From Bacteroidia bacterium (GTDB taxonomy: Bacteria; Bacteroidota; Bacteroidia; AKYH767-A; 2013-40CM-41-45), in contig JADZBN010000100.1 of the NCBI GenBank assembly GCA_020852075.1, positions 1-53,538 of the forward strand: a stretch of DNA of 53,538 nt, given 5' to 3'. The translations under genes were made by a program, and so were the position numbers. The notes beneath the pieces were generated by a model. That model was not told where the DNA came from, searched no databases, and saw only the letters and a list, made by a program, of their open reading frames with translations. Below are positions 1-7,061 of the stretch, piece by piece (within the stretch, counting starts at the first letter, position 1; every line of letters starts with the position of its first letter).

Positions 1-744
1 CGGACTGCAGGAGCATACTTCCGGTCGTTCAGTCATTTTGAATGGAAAGAAATCGGTGAACGGACATCGGTTCTCCTGGGTTTGAAGAAGGATCCGTATG
101 ACACCTATGAAATAATTTCAGGGATCAGTGATCGTTTCCAACTGGAGCCCATATACTTCTTCCTCCTTGGAGATTACGGGGAATTTGACCGAAATATTTC
201 TGTCAGTAAGAAAAAATTCCAGTCCCTGATAAAAGCAATTGCAGATTATCATGCAGTTGGAATTCATCCATCCTATTCTTCTATGGAACAGCCAAACCGG
301 TTAAAACTCGAACAATCCAGGCTGATGAAGGTGGTCAAAAAAGACATTACCAAAAGCAGGCAACACTTTCTGAAAATTAATTTTCCGCTGACATACAGAA
401 ATCTTGTTGATTGTGACATTACCGATGACTACACCATGGGCTTTGCCCAGGAGCCGGGATTTCGTGCAGGAACATGCACCGCTTTTTATTTTTATGACCT
501 CGATAATGAGCAACCTCTTCCCCTGAAAGTTCATCCTTTTGCTGTCATGGATGCGACGCTGAACCTCTATATGAAAATTTCTCCCGGAGAGGTGATGAAA
601 TATGTGGAACCGCTGATCCGGAATGTTAAAGCCGTTGACGGGACCTTCATCACCTTATGGCATAATGAGAGCCTGAGCGGGAAAAAGCCATGGGAAGGAT
701 GGGAAAACATTTATGAAGAAATCGTGCGTTCCGCCGTTCATTAA
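1..744 (+). CDS. Polysaccharide deacetylase family protein, 5'-truncated
   Basis: The reading frame is open from base 1, so the N-terminus lies outside the window; a TTG at 82 is inside the frame and is not the true start. The visible 247 residues match the C-terminal part of Bacteroidota NodB-like polysaccharide deacetylases, metal-dependent hydrolases that remove acetyl groups from cell-surface glycans. Supporting stretches are FFLLGDYG, a metal-ligand-like GIHPSY (residue ~80 from base 1), SRQHFLK, DITDDYTMGFA, the PGFRAGTC segment, and a late TLWHNESLSG motif. The stop at 742-744 lies just ahead of the acyltransferase gene on the same strand, so the two are probably co-transcribed. Family assignment is good; the exact substrate is unknown. 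Confidence 0.8.
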   Translation, partial: RTAGAYFRSFSHFEWKEIGERTSVLLGLKKDPYDTYEIISGISDRFQLEPIYFFLLGDYGEFDRNISVSKKKFQSLIKAIADYHAVGIHPSYSSMEQPNRLKLEQSRLMKVVKKDITKSRQHFLKINFPLTYRNLVDCDITDDYTMGFAQEPGFRAGTCTAFYFYDLDNEQPLPLKVHPFAVMDATLNLYMKISPGEVMKYVEPLIRNVKAVDGTFITLWHNESLSGKKPWEGWENIYEEIVRSAVH

Positions 745-763
745 CAGCAACAGGTCCGGGATC

Positions 764-1687
764 GTGATACGTTATCTTAAACATACGGAAATAAACAGGA
801 AAGCATGGGATGCCTGTATACAGCAATCTCAAAATTCGTATGTGTATGCATATTCCTGGTACCTGGACATAGTTTCTCCGGGCTGGGATGCTCTTATCGG
901 AAATGATTATGCCGCCGTTTTTCCCCTTACCCACCGAAGCCGGTTCGGTTACAGGTATCTGTTTCAGCCGGCTTTTACTCAGCAGCTTGGATTATTCTAC
1001 ACCGGTGAGAATTATAAAGACAGCATCCTGGATTTTATTGGAACTATTCCTCCCGAATTCCGGCTCATACAGATCCAGCTAAATGATGGAAATCCGTTCA
1101 CCGGCAATTTACCGCCGGAATTTACATGCAATAAAAGGCGAACTTATCACCTGATGCTGAACAGGGATATTGAAACCATCAGGAAAGCGTATTCGGAAAA
1201 CCTCCGGAGAAACATAAAAAAGGCCGGCAGGGAGGGACTTACCACACCGGAACGGGTTGACGTAACGGATATTATCCGGTTATTCAGGAACAACCGGGGG
1301 AAAAGACTGAGCCACCTGGGTGAACGGGAATACGGAATGTTACAGAAACTCCTGGACGGGGCGGCCCAAAAAAACCTGATCCTGTCATCCGGAATTTATA
1401 CTCCTGAAAAAGAACTTTGTGCCGGTGCCGTATTTCTGAAATCACGGGAAAAGTACATTTTCTTTTTCTCGGCCGTGAATGAAACAGGAAGGAGTAAGGG
1501 CGCCATAAGTTTTCTTATTGATTATTTCATTTCCATCCATGCCGGTGAAAGCGTCCTCCTCGATTTTGAAGGCTCCATGGATCCAAACCTGGCCCGGTAT
1601 TACAGCAGTTTTGGTTCACAGGAAGTTGTATATTTACAACTCAAACGCAACACTCTACCTGCAGCCATTCGATGGCTGAAAAAATAA
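764..1687 (+). CDS. FemAB/GNAT-like acyltransferase
   Basis: A 307-aa protein resembling the peptidoglycan-bridge/cellulose-biosynthesis acyltransferases (FemAB or BioF2-like, GNAT fold) of Bacteroidota. The middle part has a typical polar helix followed by basic residues (AYSENLRRNIKKAGREG), and the C-terminal half carries a second GNAT-like unit (ELCAGAVFLK, KGAISFLIDYFI, LLDFEGSMDPNLARYYSSFGS). I place the start at GTG 764, which gives the usual family opening MIRYLKHTEI; an ATG at 713 would add 17 unusual residues and overlap the deacetylase by 32 bases. With its neighbour it suggests a cell-surface glycan or peptidoglycan modification unit. The substrate cannot be read from sequence. Confidence 0.7.
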   Translation: MIRYLKHTEINRKAWDACIQQSQNSYVYAYSWYLDIVSPGWDALIGNDYAAVFPLTHRSRFGYRYLFQPAFTQQLGLFYTGENYKDSILDFIGTIPPEFRLIQIQLNDGNPFTGNLPPEFTCNKRRTYHLMLNRDIETIRKAYSENLRRNIKKAGREGLTTPERVDVTDIIRLFRNNRGKRLSHLGEREYGMLQKLLDGAAQKNLILSSGIYTPEKELCAGAVFLKSREKYIFFFSAVNETGRSKGAISFLIDYFISIHAGESVLLDFEGSMDPNLARYYSSFGSQEVVYLQLKRNTLPAAIRWLKK

Positions 1688-1700
1688 TTTCTTATCCCTT

Positions 1701-2348
1701 ATGGTCCATAACCTGAGTCTGGCTTCTTCCATTGTGAACCAGTTCGTCGCAGAGATCCGTGACACGCATATTCAAAATGACCGGATGCGGTTCCGCAGAA
1801 ATCTTGAACGACTGGGAGAAATATTCGCCTATGAAATCAGTAAACTGATGGTATATGAGGTTAAGGAAATCACTACTCCTCTTGGCATTGCCAATGTACC
1901 CATGCTGATTGAACAGCCGGTGATTGGAACCATTCTCCGTGCAGGGCTTCCCCTGCATCAGGGAATACTGAATTATTTCGACCAGGCATGCAATGCGTTT
2001 ATCAGCGCCTACAGGAAGCACCACAAAGACGGTACTTTTGAAATAAAGCTTGAATATGTTGCCAGTCCCCCGCTGAAAGACCGGATATTGATCCTTTGTG
2101 ATCCGATGCTTGCCACAGGCTCCTCGATTGTAAGCACCTTTAAAGCGCTCATGGACAAAGGCAACCCGAAACACACCCACATCGTAAGCGCCCTTGCAAG
2201 TATCCAGGGAGTGGAATATGTAAAAAGCCATCTTTCGGAAAATGTTACCATCTGGGCAGGTGCTGTGGATGAGGAGTTGACTGCACAATCATATATCGTT
2301 CCGGGGCTGGGAGATGCAGGTGACCTTGCCTACGGAGAAAAACTCTGA
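1701..2348 (+). CDS. upp: Uracil phosphoribosyltransferase
   Basis: Converts uracil and PRPP to UMP in the pyrimidine salvage pathway (cytosolic). The 215-aa length is normal for Upp. The PRPP-binding loop LILCDPMLATGSS is at residues ~130-142, an EQPVIGTILRAGLP segment sits upstream of it, and the C-terminal uracil-binding GLGDAGDLAYG is intact. It lies 13 bases after the acyltransferase stop in the same direction. Start ATG 1701 gives the usual short N-terminus. Confidence 0.95.
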   Translation: MVHNLSLASSIVNQFVAEIRDTHIQNDRMRFRRNLERLGEIFAYEISKLMVYEVKEITTPLGIANVPMLIEQPVIGTILRAGLPLHQGILNYFDQACNAFISAYRKHHKDGTFEIKLEYVASPPLKDRILILCDPMLATGSSIVSTFKALMDKGNPKHTHIVSALASIQGVEYVKSHLSENVTIWAGAVDEELTAQSYIVPGLGDAGDLAYGEKL

Positions 2349-2391
2349 TCCGTCACCGCTCCGTTTCATGTATCCCAAATCTCCGGATCAT

Positions 2392-2399
2392 TACTTTTG
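2392..2399 (+). promoter_or_regulatory. Bacteroidetes -7 box
   Basis: TACTTTTG matches the TAnnTTTG -7 consensus. It ends 5 bases before the GTG at 2405, so if used it would give a leaderless or nearly leaderless message; otherwise it would serve the ATG at 2484. No clear -33 element is visible. Confidence 0.4.
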
Positions 2400-2404
2400 T
2401 TACG

Positions 2405-2983
2405 GTGGATGAATTCCTGAAAATATTATCTCTGATTCTGATCAGCAGTGTAAAATTTGCAGTCGGTCCTCCTCTGGCATACATGAATGAAAAATATGAC
2501 TTTACCTGGCTCGAAACCAACCTGTATGCAGTAATGGGAGGTATGATAGGAGTCATTGTATTCATGCATGTCAGTGAATGGTTGTTTGATATCTGGGAAA
2601 CGCTCCGGTTATATTTTTTCAGAAGAAAAGAAAGGCGAAAATTGCGCCGTAAGCAGTTGTTTTCTCCGCCTGTGGCCGACGCGAATGAACAGTTTGAAAT
2701 TCATTACCAATATGTCGGATCCCCTCCTCCGCACCGGAAAGTTTTCACACCACGGACCCGGCGAATGGTCAGGATATGGAAGAATTACGGTCTTATTGGC
2801 CTTGCCGCTCTTACCCCGGTCTTATTTTCCATTCCCATCGGAACTTTTTTTATGACCCGGCTGGAGAAAAACAGGAAAAAAATTCTGTTATACATGTTTA
2901 TCTCCATAACCTGCTGGTCGCTTCTCATAACCACAGCATTTGAAATTTTTCATGCCCGCTCTATTCATGAAATACTGAAATGA
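2405..2983 (+). CDS. Multi-pass membrane protein of unknown function
   Basis: A 192-aa protein with about four hydrophobic segments (residues ~5-25, 40-60, 128-148, 163-183) separated by a very basic cytoplasmic linker (FFRRKERRKLRRKQ) near residue 75. The C-terminal part (GLIGLAALTPVLFSIPIGTF) faintly resembles small multidrug-export-like membrane proteins, but I would not assign that function. Start GTG 2405 is used because the first membrane segment begins at once; ATG 2484 would remove it. Its stop overlaps the next gene by ATGA, so translation is coupled with the nucleotidase gene. Confidence 0.7.
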   Translation: MDEFLKILSLILISSVKFAVGPPLAYMNEKYDFTWLETNLYAVMGGMIGVIVFMHVSEWLFDIWETLRLYFFRRKERRKLRRKQLFSPPVADANEQFEIHYQYVGSPPPHRKVFTPRTRRMVRIWKNYGLIGLAALTPVLFSIPIGTFFMTRLEKNRKKILLYMFISITCWSLLITTAFEIFHARSIHEILK

Positions 2984-3675
2984 AAATGTACCGGCATATT
3001 TTTTTTGATCTGGATAATACCCTTTGGGATTTTAAGAAAAACTCCCGTGAAGTATTAACTGAACTTTATCATACGTTTCAATTGCACGCACTCGGGGTAC
3101 CCACCCCTGAAATATTCATTAATGCATACGAGGAACGTAATGGAATGATGTGGGAACAATACAGGCTGGGAAAAATCAACAAACCCGCCCTTCGCGACCA
3201 CAGATTCAGACTCACTTTCTGGGATATGGGACTTGACGCCTCCCTTGCGCCCAGGGAATTAGGTGCAGAATATATCAGGATTAGTCCTACCAAACCGTAC
3301 CTGATTCCTCATACCCATGAAATACTTTCCTACCTGAGTGAAAAATACACCCTTCATATCATTACCAACGGGTTTGCAGAAGCCCAAAGCGTAAAACTCA
3401 GGGTATCGGAGCTGGAAAAGTATTTTACCGAAATAATCATAAGCGAACACACGGGCTTTAAAAAACCCGATAAAAGTATTTTTGAATATGCCCTGGGCAA
3501 AGCAGGTGCCGTTGCAGAACAAAGTCTGATGGTAGGAGACGGACTGGAAGCGGATATTCTTGGAGCCATGGTGGCCGGTTTGGATACAGTGTTTTTTAAT
3601 CCCGAAAAGATCCCACATGATTCAGTGCCTACCTGGGAAATCGAATCGCTCAGCGAATTGAAAAATATTCTATAG
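2980..3675 (+). CDS. yjjG: YjjG-family noncanonical pyrimidine nucleotidase (HAD)
   Basis: A 231-aa HAD-superfamily phosphatase that by family removes phosphate from pyrimidine nucleoside monophosphates, including damaged ones (house-cleaning role). HAD motif I is FFDLDNTLWD (residues ~8-17, nucleophile Asp10), motif II is HIITNGF (~residue 125), the motif III lysine is in GFKKPDKSIF, and motif IV is VGDGLEADILGA. The start overlaps the upstream membrane-protein stop by four bases. Together with upp upstream it makes a loose nucleotide-salvage group. Confidence 0.85.
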   Translation: MKMYRHIFFDLDNTLWDFKKNSREVLTELYHTFQLHALGVPTPEIFINAYEERNGMMWEQYRLGKINKPALRDHRFRLTFWDMGLDASLAPRELGAEYIRISPTKPYLIPHTHEILSYLSEKYTLHIITNGFAEAQSVKLRVSELEKYFTEIIISEHTGFKKPDKSIFEYALGKAGAVAEQSLMVGDGLEADILGAMVAGLDTVFFNPEKIPHDSVPTWEIESLSELKNIL

Positions 3676-3681
3676 ATTGCA

Positions 3682-3729
3682 GATACAGGTCATTGAAGGA
3701 ATAATGAATGACCCTAAATGGAAGGTATC
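3682..3729 (+). repeat. Composite inverted repeat after yjjG
   Basis: GGTCATT (3688-3694) pairs perfectly with AATGACC (3707-3713), and outer arms GATAC (3682-3686) and GTATC (3725-3729) pair around it. There is no T-run after it, so it is not a standard terminator; it may be a 3'-UTR structure or a protein site. Confidence 0.35.
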
Positions 3730-3791
3730 TGATAAAATTCTTTAGGATATAAAACTTCAACTATTCCGTACTCCGTTTTTAGGATGAGTTC

Positions 3792-3827
3792 CAATAAAAA
3801 AGCCATCCCGTTTTTTCAGGATGGCTT
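3792..3827 (-). terminator. Rho-independent terminator of the minus-strand small exported protein
   Basis: Nine-base arms AAGCCATCC (3800-3808) and GGATGGCTT (3819-3827) form a perfect hairpin. Read on the minus strand it is followed by a T-run (complement of 3796-3800). It ends transcription of the gene at 3849-4154. Confidence 0.85.
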
Positions 3828-3848
3828 GATTGGTAAATTACCGGATTA

Positions 3849-4154
3849 TTAACGTACAGCTTCCGGTTTTGTTTTCTCAATTTGTGCAGGTGTTTCGGAA
3901 GCCTGAGCCTTCTCTGCACCAGCTTTTTCACAGGCTGCTTTCTGCGCCGGAGTACATGATTTTTCGGCACTGTTGTTCTTACAACATGCTTTTGTTGCCT
4001 TCACACAGCAGGAATGACCCGATTTGTGTTCTGCAGGATTTACTGTAGTCTCTTTCTTGATTTCATTAGGTGTCTTCGCAGGCTCGTCAGCAAAAGACAG
4101 CATGGTGATGAAACACAGCACGGATAAAGTGGCCAGGATTTTTTTCATAGTCAT
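3849..4154 (-). CDS. Small exported Cys/Lys/Ala-rich protein
   Basis: A 101-aa protein with a Sec signal peptide (MKKILATLSVLCFITMLSFA, cut after SFA) and a low-complexity mature part rich in Lys, Ala, Glu and Cys. Six cysteines are in the mature part: the pair in HSCCVK, the pair in KACCKN, and single residues in KSCTP and AACEK. There is no lipobox. Such small exported CC-containing proteins could bind metal or be oxidised to disulphides in the periplasm, but I do not recognise a named family. The start may be ATG 4154 or, two codons in, ATG 4148. It has its own promoter and terminator. Confidence 0.7.
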   Translation of the reverse strand: MTMKKILATLSVLCFITMLSFADEPAKTPNEIKKETTVNPAEHKSGHSCCVKATKACCKNNSAEKSCTPAQKAACEKAGAEKAQASETPAQIEKTKPEAVR

Positions 4155-4178
4155 AGAATGGTTGGAAATTTCAGTTTT

Positions 4179-4211
4179 TAAAGATACGGAATAAACGGTT
4201 TCCGGTCACAA
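4179..4211 (-). promoter_or_regulatory. Promoter of the small exported protein
   Basis: On the minus strand, TTTG (4208-4211) is followed after 21 bases by TATCTTTA (4179-4186), close to the Bacteroidetes TTTG / TAnnTTTG pair. The predicted leader is about 20 nt. Confidence 0.6.
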
Positions 4212-4331
4212 AAATTGAATACAATTCTTACCCGGGTAAAGAAGCGTGAATTTTCTAAAAACACTGAAATTAACAAAGATTAACGGATTGGTAGCTACAA
4301 GCGGTGATTCCTTTTGTATTTTCACGGCTTT

Positions 4332-5564
4332 ATGCACATCCTTGAAAACCTCAAAGTTGCCTCCCGGAGCATTCGCAGCCAGTTGTTGCGGACCATCCTT
4401 ACAGCCCTCATCATTGCCATAGGCATCATGGCTCTGGTTGGTATTCTTACCGCCATTGATGCCATAAAAGGTTCCATCGCAAGTAATTTTTCCAACATGG
4501 GCGCCAATTCATTTACCATCCAGAACCGGGGTATGCATATCCGGGTAGGAAACCGCGGCCATAAACCAAAAAACTTCAAGCCCATTGAATACCACCAGGC
4601 AATACGATTTCAACGTGAATACAGATTTCCGGCTACGGTTTCCATTTCCACCAGAGCAAGTGCCATTGCGACCTTACGGTTTGATGATAAAAAATCAAAT
4701 CCTAACATCATGGTAATGGGCGGTAATGAAAACTATCTCATTACGGCAGGTTACCAGTTGGAAAAAGGAAGAAATTTTTCTCCCCAGGAGGTTCAGTACG
4801 GATCTAATGTGGTTATTATCGGAAAGGATATCGTAGAAAAACTTTTTCCAGCCACAGATCCGGTAGATCGGATCATTTCAGTAGGTAGTATCAAATACCG
4901 TGTTATCGGAGTGCTGAAAGAAAAGGGAAGTGCCATGGGCTTTGGAGGTGATAAGATCTGCATCCTTCCCCTGTTCAATGTGAAACAGAATTATTCCAGG
5001 CCCACTCAGTCTTTTGCAATCAATGTCAGCGTCAGTGATGTTAAAACGATGGATGCAGCGATCAGCGAAGCGACCGGTTTATTAAGAACCATTCGCGGCG
5101 TCCGGATCGGTGAGGAGGATACCTTTGAAATAACCAAAAGTGACAGTATTGCGAACCTTGTTATATCCCAGATGAGTACGGTCACCATTGCTGCGACGGT
5201 TATCGGATTTATAACCCTGCTTGGCGCCGCGATCGGACTGATGAACATCATGCTGGTTTCCGTCACTGAGCGTACGCGTGAAATAGGAATCCGGAAAGCA
5301 CTGGGTGCAACTTCCTCAGAAATTAAACGTCAGTTCCTTACCGAGGCGGTGATGATCTGCCAGGCCGGAGGAATATTGGGAATAGTTCTTGGGATTCTGA
5401 CGGGAAACGGAATGAGCCTGTTGCTCGATTCGGGATTTATCGTACCCTGGCTGTGGATTGTATCAGGGCTGCTTACCTGCCTACTGGTCGGTATTATATC
5501 CGGATATTACCCCGCAAGCAAAGCCTCACAACTTGATCCCATCGAGGCGCTTCGTTACGAATAA
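4332..5564 (+). CDS. ABC transporter permease, MacB/FtsX type
   Basis: A 410-aa inner-membrane protein with the MacB layout: N-terminal transmembrane helix ([19 protein letters not shown], residues ~22-40), a large periplasmic domain (~residues 50-275, including [13 protein letters not shown]-like and [14 protein letters not shown] segments), then three C-terminal helices of the FtsX domain with the characteristic [17 protein letters not shown] loop (~residue 310). It would form the membrane part of an efflux or lipoprotein-export ABC system; no cognate ATPase is adjacent. ATG 4332 gives the usual [10 protein letters not shown] opening; a TTG six codons upstream is less likely. Confidence 0.9.
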   Translation: MHILENLKVASRSIRSQLLRTILTALIIAIGIMALVGILTAIDAIKGSIASNFSNMGANSFTIQNRGMHIRVGNRGHKPKNFKPIEYHQAIRFQREYRFPATVSISTRASAIATLRFDDKKSNPNIMVMGGNENYLITAGYQLEKGRNFSPQEVQYGSNVVIIGKDIVEKLFPATDPVDRIISVGSIKYRVIGVLKEKGSAMGFGGDKICILPLFNVKQNYSRPTQSFAINVSVSDVKTMDAAISEATGLLRTIRGVRIGEEDTFEITKSDSIANLVISQMSTVTIAATVIGFITLLGAAIGLMNIMLVSVTERTREIGIRKALGATSSEIKRQFLTEAVMICQAGGILGIVLGILTGNGMSLLLDSGFIVPWLWIVSGLLTCLLVGIISGYYPASKASQLDPIEALRYE

Positions 5565-5565
5565 A

Positions 5566-5595
5566 AAAAGCCGCCTTATGGTAAAGACAGCTTTT
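5566..5595 (-). terminator. Terminator of the rpsF-rpsR-rplI operon
   Basis: On the minus strand AAAAGCTGTC and GGCGGCTTTT pair over ten positions (two G-U wobbles) around a ten-base loop, followed by more T. The wobbles work only on the minus strand, so it serves the ribosomal operon ending at 5618 rather than the permease. Confidence 0.75.
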
Positions 5596-5617
5596 ACATT
5601 CCTTTAATACATCCGGG

Positions 5618-6064
5618 TTATTCAGCTACCACCTCGAAGGTAACTTTTGCTTTAACGTCTTTATGCAGGTTCACTACTGCGGAATACGTTCCGAGTGTCT
5701 TGATGTGTTCTGTTTCAAGGTGGATCTTTTTGCGATCTACATTGACTCCATGCTTTGCCAACGCGTCAGCAATCTGTAAAGAGGTAACGGATCCGTAAAT
5801 TTTTCCACTATCACCAACTTTTGCACCGATGCTGAGTGTAATGCTTTCCAGTTGTTTTGCAACTGATTCAGCGTCGCCTTTGATCTTTTGTGCCTTGTGG
5901 GCGCGCTGTTTCATGGTTTCACCCAGGATCTTACGATTCTGATCGTTGGCAATTATGGCGAGTCCACGCGGAATCAGGTAATTCCTGGCATAGCCCGGGC
6001 GCACTTTTACAATTTCATCGGCATACCCGAGATTGTCCAAATCTTGTTTCAGAATAACTTCCAT
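5618..6064 (-). CDS. rplI: 50S ribosomal protein L9
   Basis: A 148-aa protein with the L9 N-terminal signature MEVILKQDLDNLGYADEIVKVRPGYARNYLIP written here in parts: VILKQDLDNLG, then VKVRPGYARNYLIPRGLA, followed by the long connecting helix (MKQRAHKAQKIKGDAESVAKQ) and the C-terminal domain (GKIYGSVTSLQIADAL). It is a structural part of the large subunit near the L1 stalk. Last gene of rpsF-rpsR-rplI, 11 bases after rpsR. Confidence 0.97.
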   Translation of the reverse strand: MEVILKQDLDNLGYADEIVKVRPGYARNYLIPRGLAIIANDQNRKILGETMKQRAHKAQKIKGDAESVAKQLESITLSIGAKVGDSGKIYGSVTSLQIADALAKHGVNVDRKKIHLETEHIKTLGTYSAVVNLHKDVKAKVTFEVVAE

Positions 6065-6075
6065 TTCCTTGCCTC

Positions 6076-6345
6076 CTATTTTAAAAGATCTGTTACATAA
6101 GGCATGAGTGCAAGGTGGCGTGCCCTTTTAATCGCCTGACCGACCCTGCGCTGGTACTTCAGAGAGGTACCTGTAAGACGGCGGGGTAAAATCTTGCCCT
6201 GTTCATTAACCAGCTTCATAAGGAAGTTGGCATCCTTGTAATCAATATACTTAATGCCGTTTTTTCTGAACCGGCAGTATTTTTTCTTTGACGTATCAAC
6301 CGCAGGCGGATTGAGGTAACGTACTTCGTTGGATTGTGTACTCAT
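6076..6345 (-). CDS. rpsR: 30S ribosomal protein S18
   Basis: An 89-aa S18 with the typical core [19 protein letters not shown], then [19 protein letters not shown] and the C-terminal [14 protein letters not shown]. It binds S6 in the small-subunit platform; its gene is next to rpsF as in most bacteria. Gaps of 11 bases on both sides support one transcript. Confidence 0.97.
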   Translation of the reverse strand: MSTQSNEVRYLNPPAVDTSKKKYCRFRKNGIKYIDYKDANFLMKLVNEQGKILPRRLTGTSLKYQRRVGQAIKRARHLALMPYVTDLLK

Positions 6346-6356
6346 TGGGTTCTGGA

Positions 6357-6716
6357 TTAAGCGGCTTTTTCTTCTTCTTTTTTCAACGCGGCATTTTTGC
6401 GTTTTTTCTCGTTGTAGGTAATGGCGTGTTTGTCTAACCGGACGGTGAGAAAGCGCATAATACGTTCATCGCGTTTAAACTCGGTTTCGTACCTGGTAAT
6501 CAGGTCACCCGGTGCTTTGAACTCAATGAGATAATAGAACCCGGTATTTTTTTTCTGGATCGGGTAGGCCAGTTTGCGCAATCCCCAGTTGTTCTCATGA
6601 ACAATTTCGGAACCGTTATCGGTGAGGATTTTCTTGAATTTGTTGACAGTATCCATCATCTGTTCCTCCGAAAGAACAGGCGTCATGATGAAGACCGTCT
6701 CATACTGGTTTAACAT
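6357..6716 (-). CDS. rpsF: 30S ribosomal protein S6
   Basis: A 119-aa S6 with the opening [17 protein letters not shown], the RNA-binding [15 protein letters not shown] and the [14 protein letters not shown] strand. The C-terminus is a Lys/Glu-rich tail as in other Bacteroidota. First gene of the rpsF-rpsR-rplI operon, with a good promoter upstream. Confidence 0.97.
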   Translation of the reverse strand: MLNQYETVFIMTPVLSEEQMMDTVNKFKKILTDNGSEIVHENNWGLRKLAYPIQKKNTGFYYLIEFKAPGDLITRYETEFKRDERIMRFLTVRLDKHAITYNEKKRKNAALKKEEEKAA

Positions 6717-6757
6717 GTTGTTTTTGAATGGATTTTACGGAGTTTTTTAATGGGTTG

Positions 6758-6787
6758 CAAAGATAGGAAAAAGGGATTTATATCCAA
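6758..6787 (-). promoter_or_regulatory. rpsF operon promoter
   Basis: Minus-strand TTG (6785-6787), 19-base spacer, then TATCTTTG (6758-6765), a full match to the Bacteroidetes -7 box. The leader to the rpsF ATG would be about 35 nt. Confidence 0.75.
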
Positions 6788-6880
6788 TAAGTACTCATTA
6801 ATAATGCCGGTAACAGGATTGAAAACACATTTGGCCGCTAAAACCACATTAAAATATTATGAACACATGTTGATAACTTC

Positions 6881-6910
6881 TTGACTTGAGCTTCATATAA
6901 CTTATCTTTG
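6881..6910 (+). promoter_or_regulatory. paaZ promoter
   Basis: TTG (6881-6883), 19-base spacer, TATCTTTG (6903-6910). It predicts a transcription start near 6916 and an unusually long leader before the paaZ start at 7062. Confidence 0.7.
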
Positions 6911-6917
6911 TGAACGC

Positions 6918-6991
6918 ATTTCCCTGTTTTTTCAGGAATTCCCCTGTTGGAATTTAATGTATTGAAAATGAGCCTTTTGGAGTATTTTCAA
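6918..6991 (+). repeat. Inverted repeats in the paaZ leader
   Basis: Three structures are visible: TTCCCTG with CAGGAA around a T6 loop (~6920-6938); AATTCC (6937-6942) with GGAATT (6949-6954); and TTGAAAAT (6962-6969) with ATTTTCAA (6984-6991). The first two share bases 6937-6938, so they compete. Whether they act in RNA or as protein sites is unknown. Confidence 0.45.
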
Positions 6992-7061
6992 ACATTTTAA
7001 TTGAAACAGATAGGCAGGAAGGGCAATGCTGGTCCAGGAACAAATAAACCGGAAGAAACCA

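Larger units (their letters stand above)
6717..7061. other. Divergent intergenic region rpsF / paaZ
   Basis: This 345-base gap holds two divergent promoters (minus-strand box 6758-6765, plus-strand box 6903-6910) and, after the plus-strand start site, a leader of about 145 nt with three inverted repeats. I see no gene in it. Confidence 0.7.

Noticed and set aside
6076-6716. Single-strand binding protein gene in the rpsF operon
   Set aside because: Some bacteria have ssb between rpsF and rpsR, but here the gap is only 11 bases.
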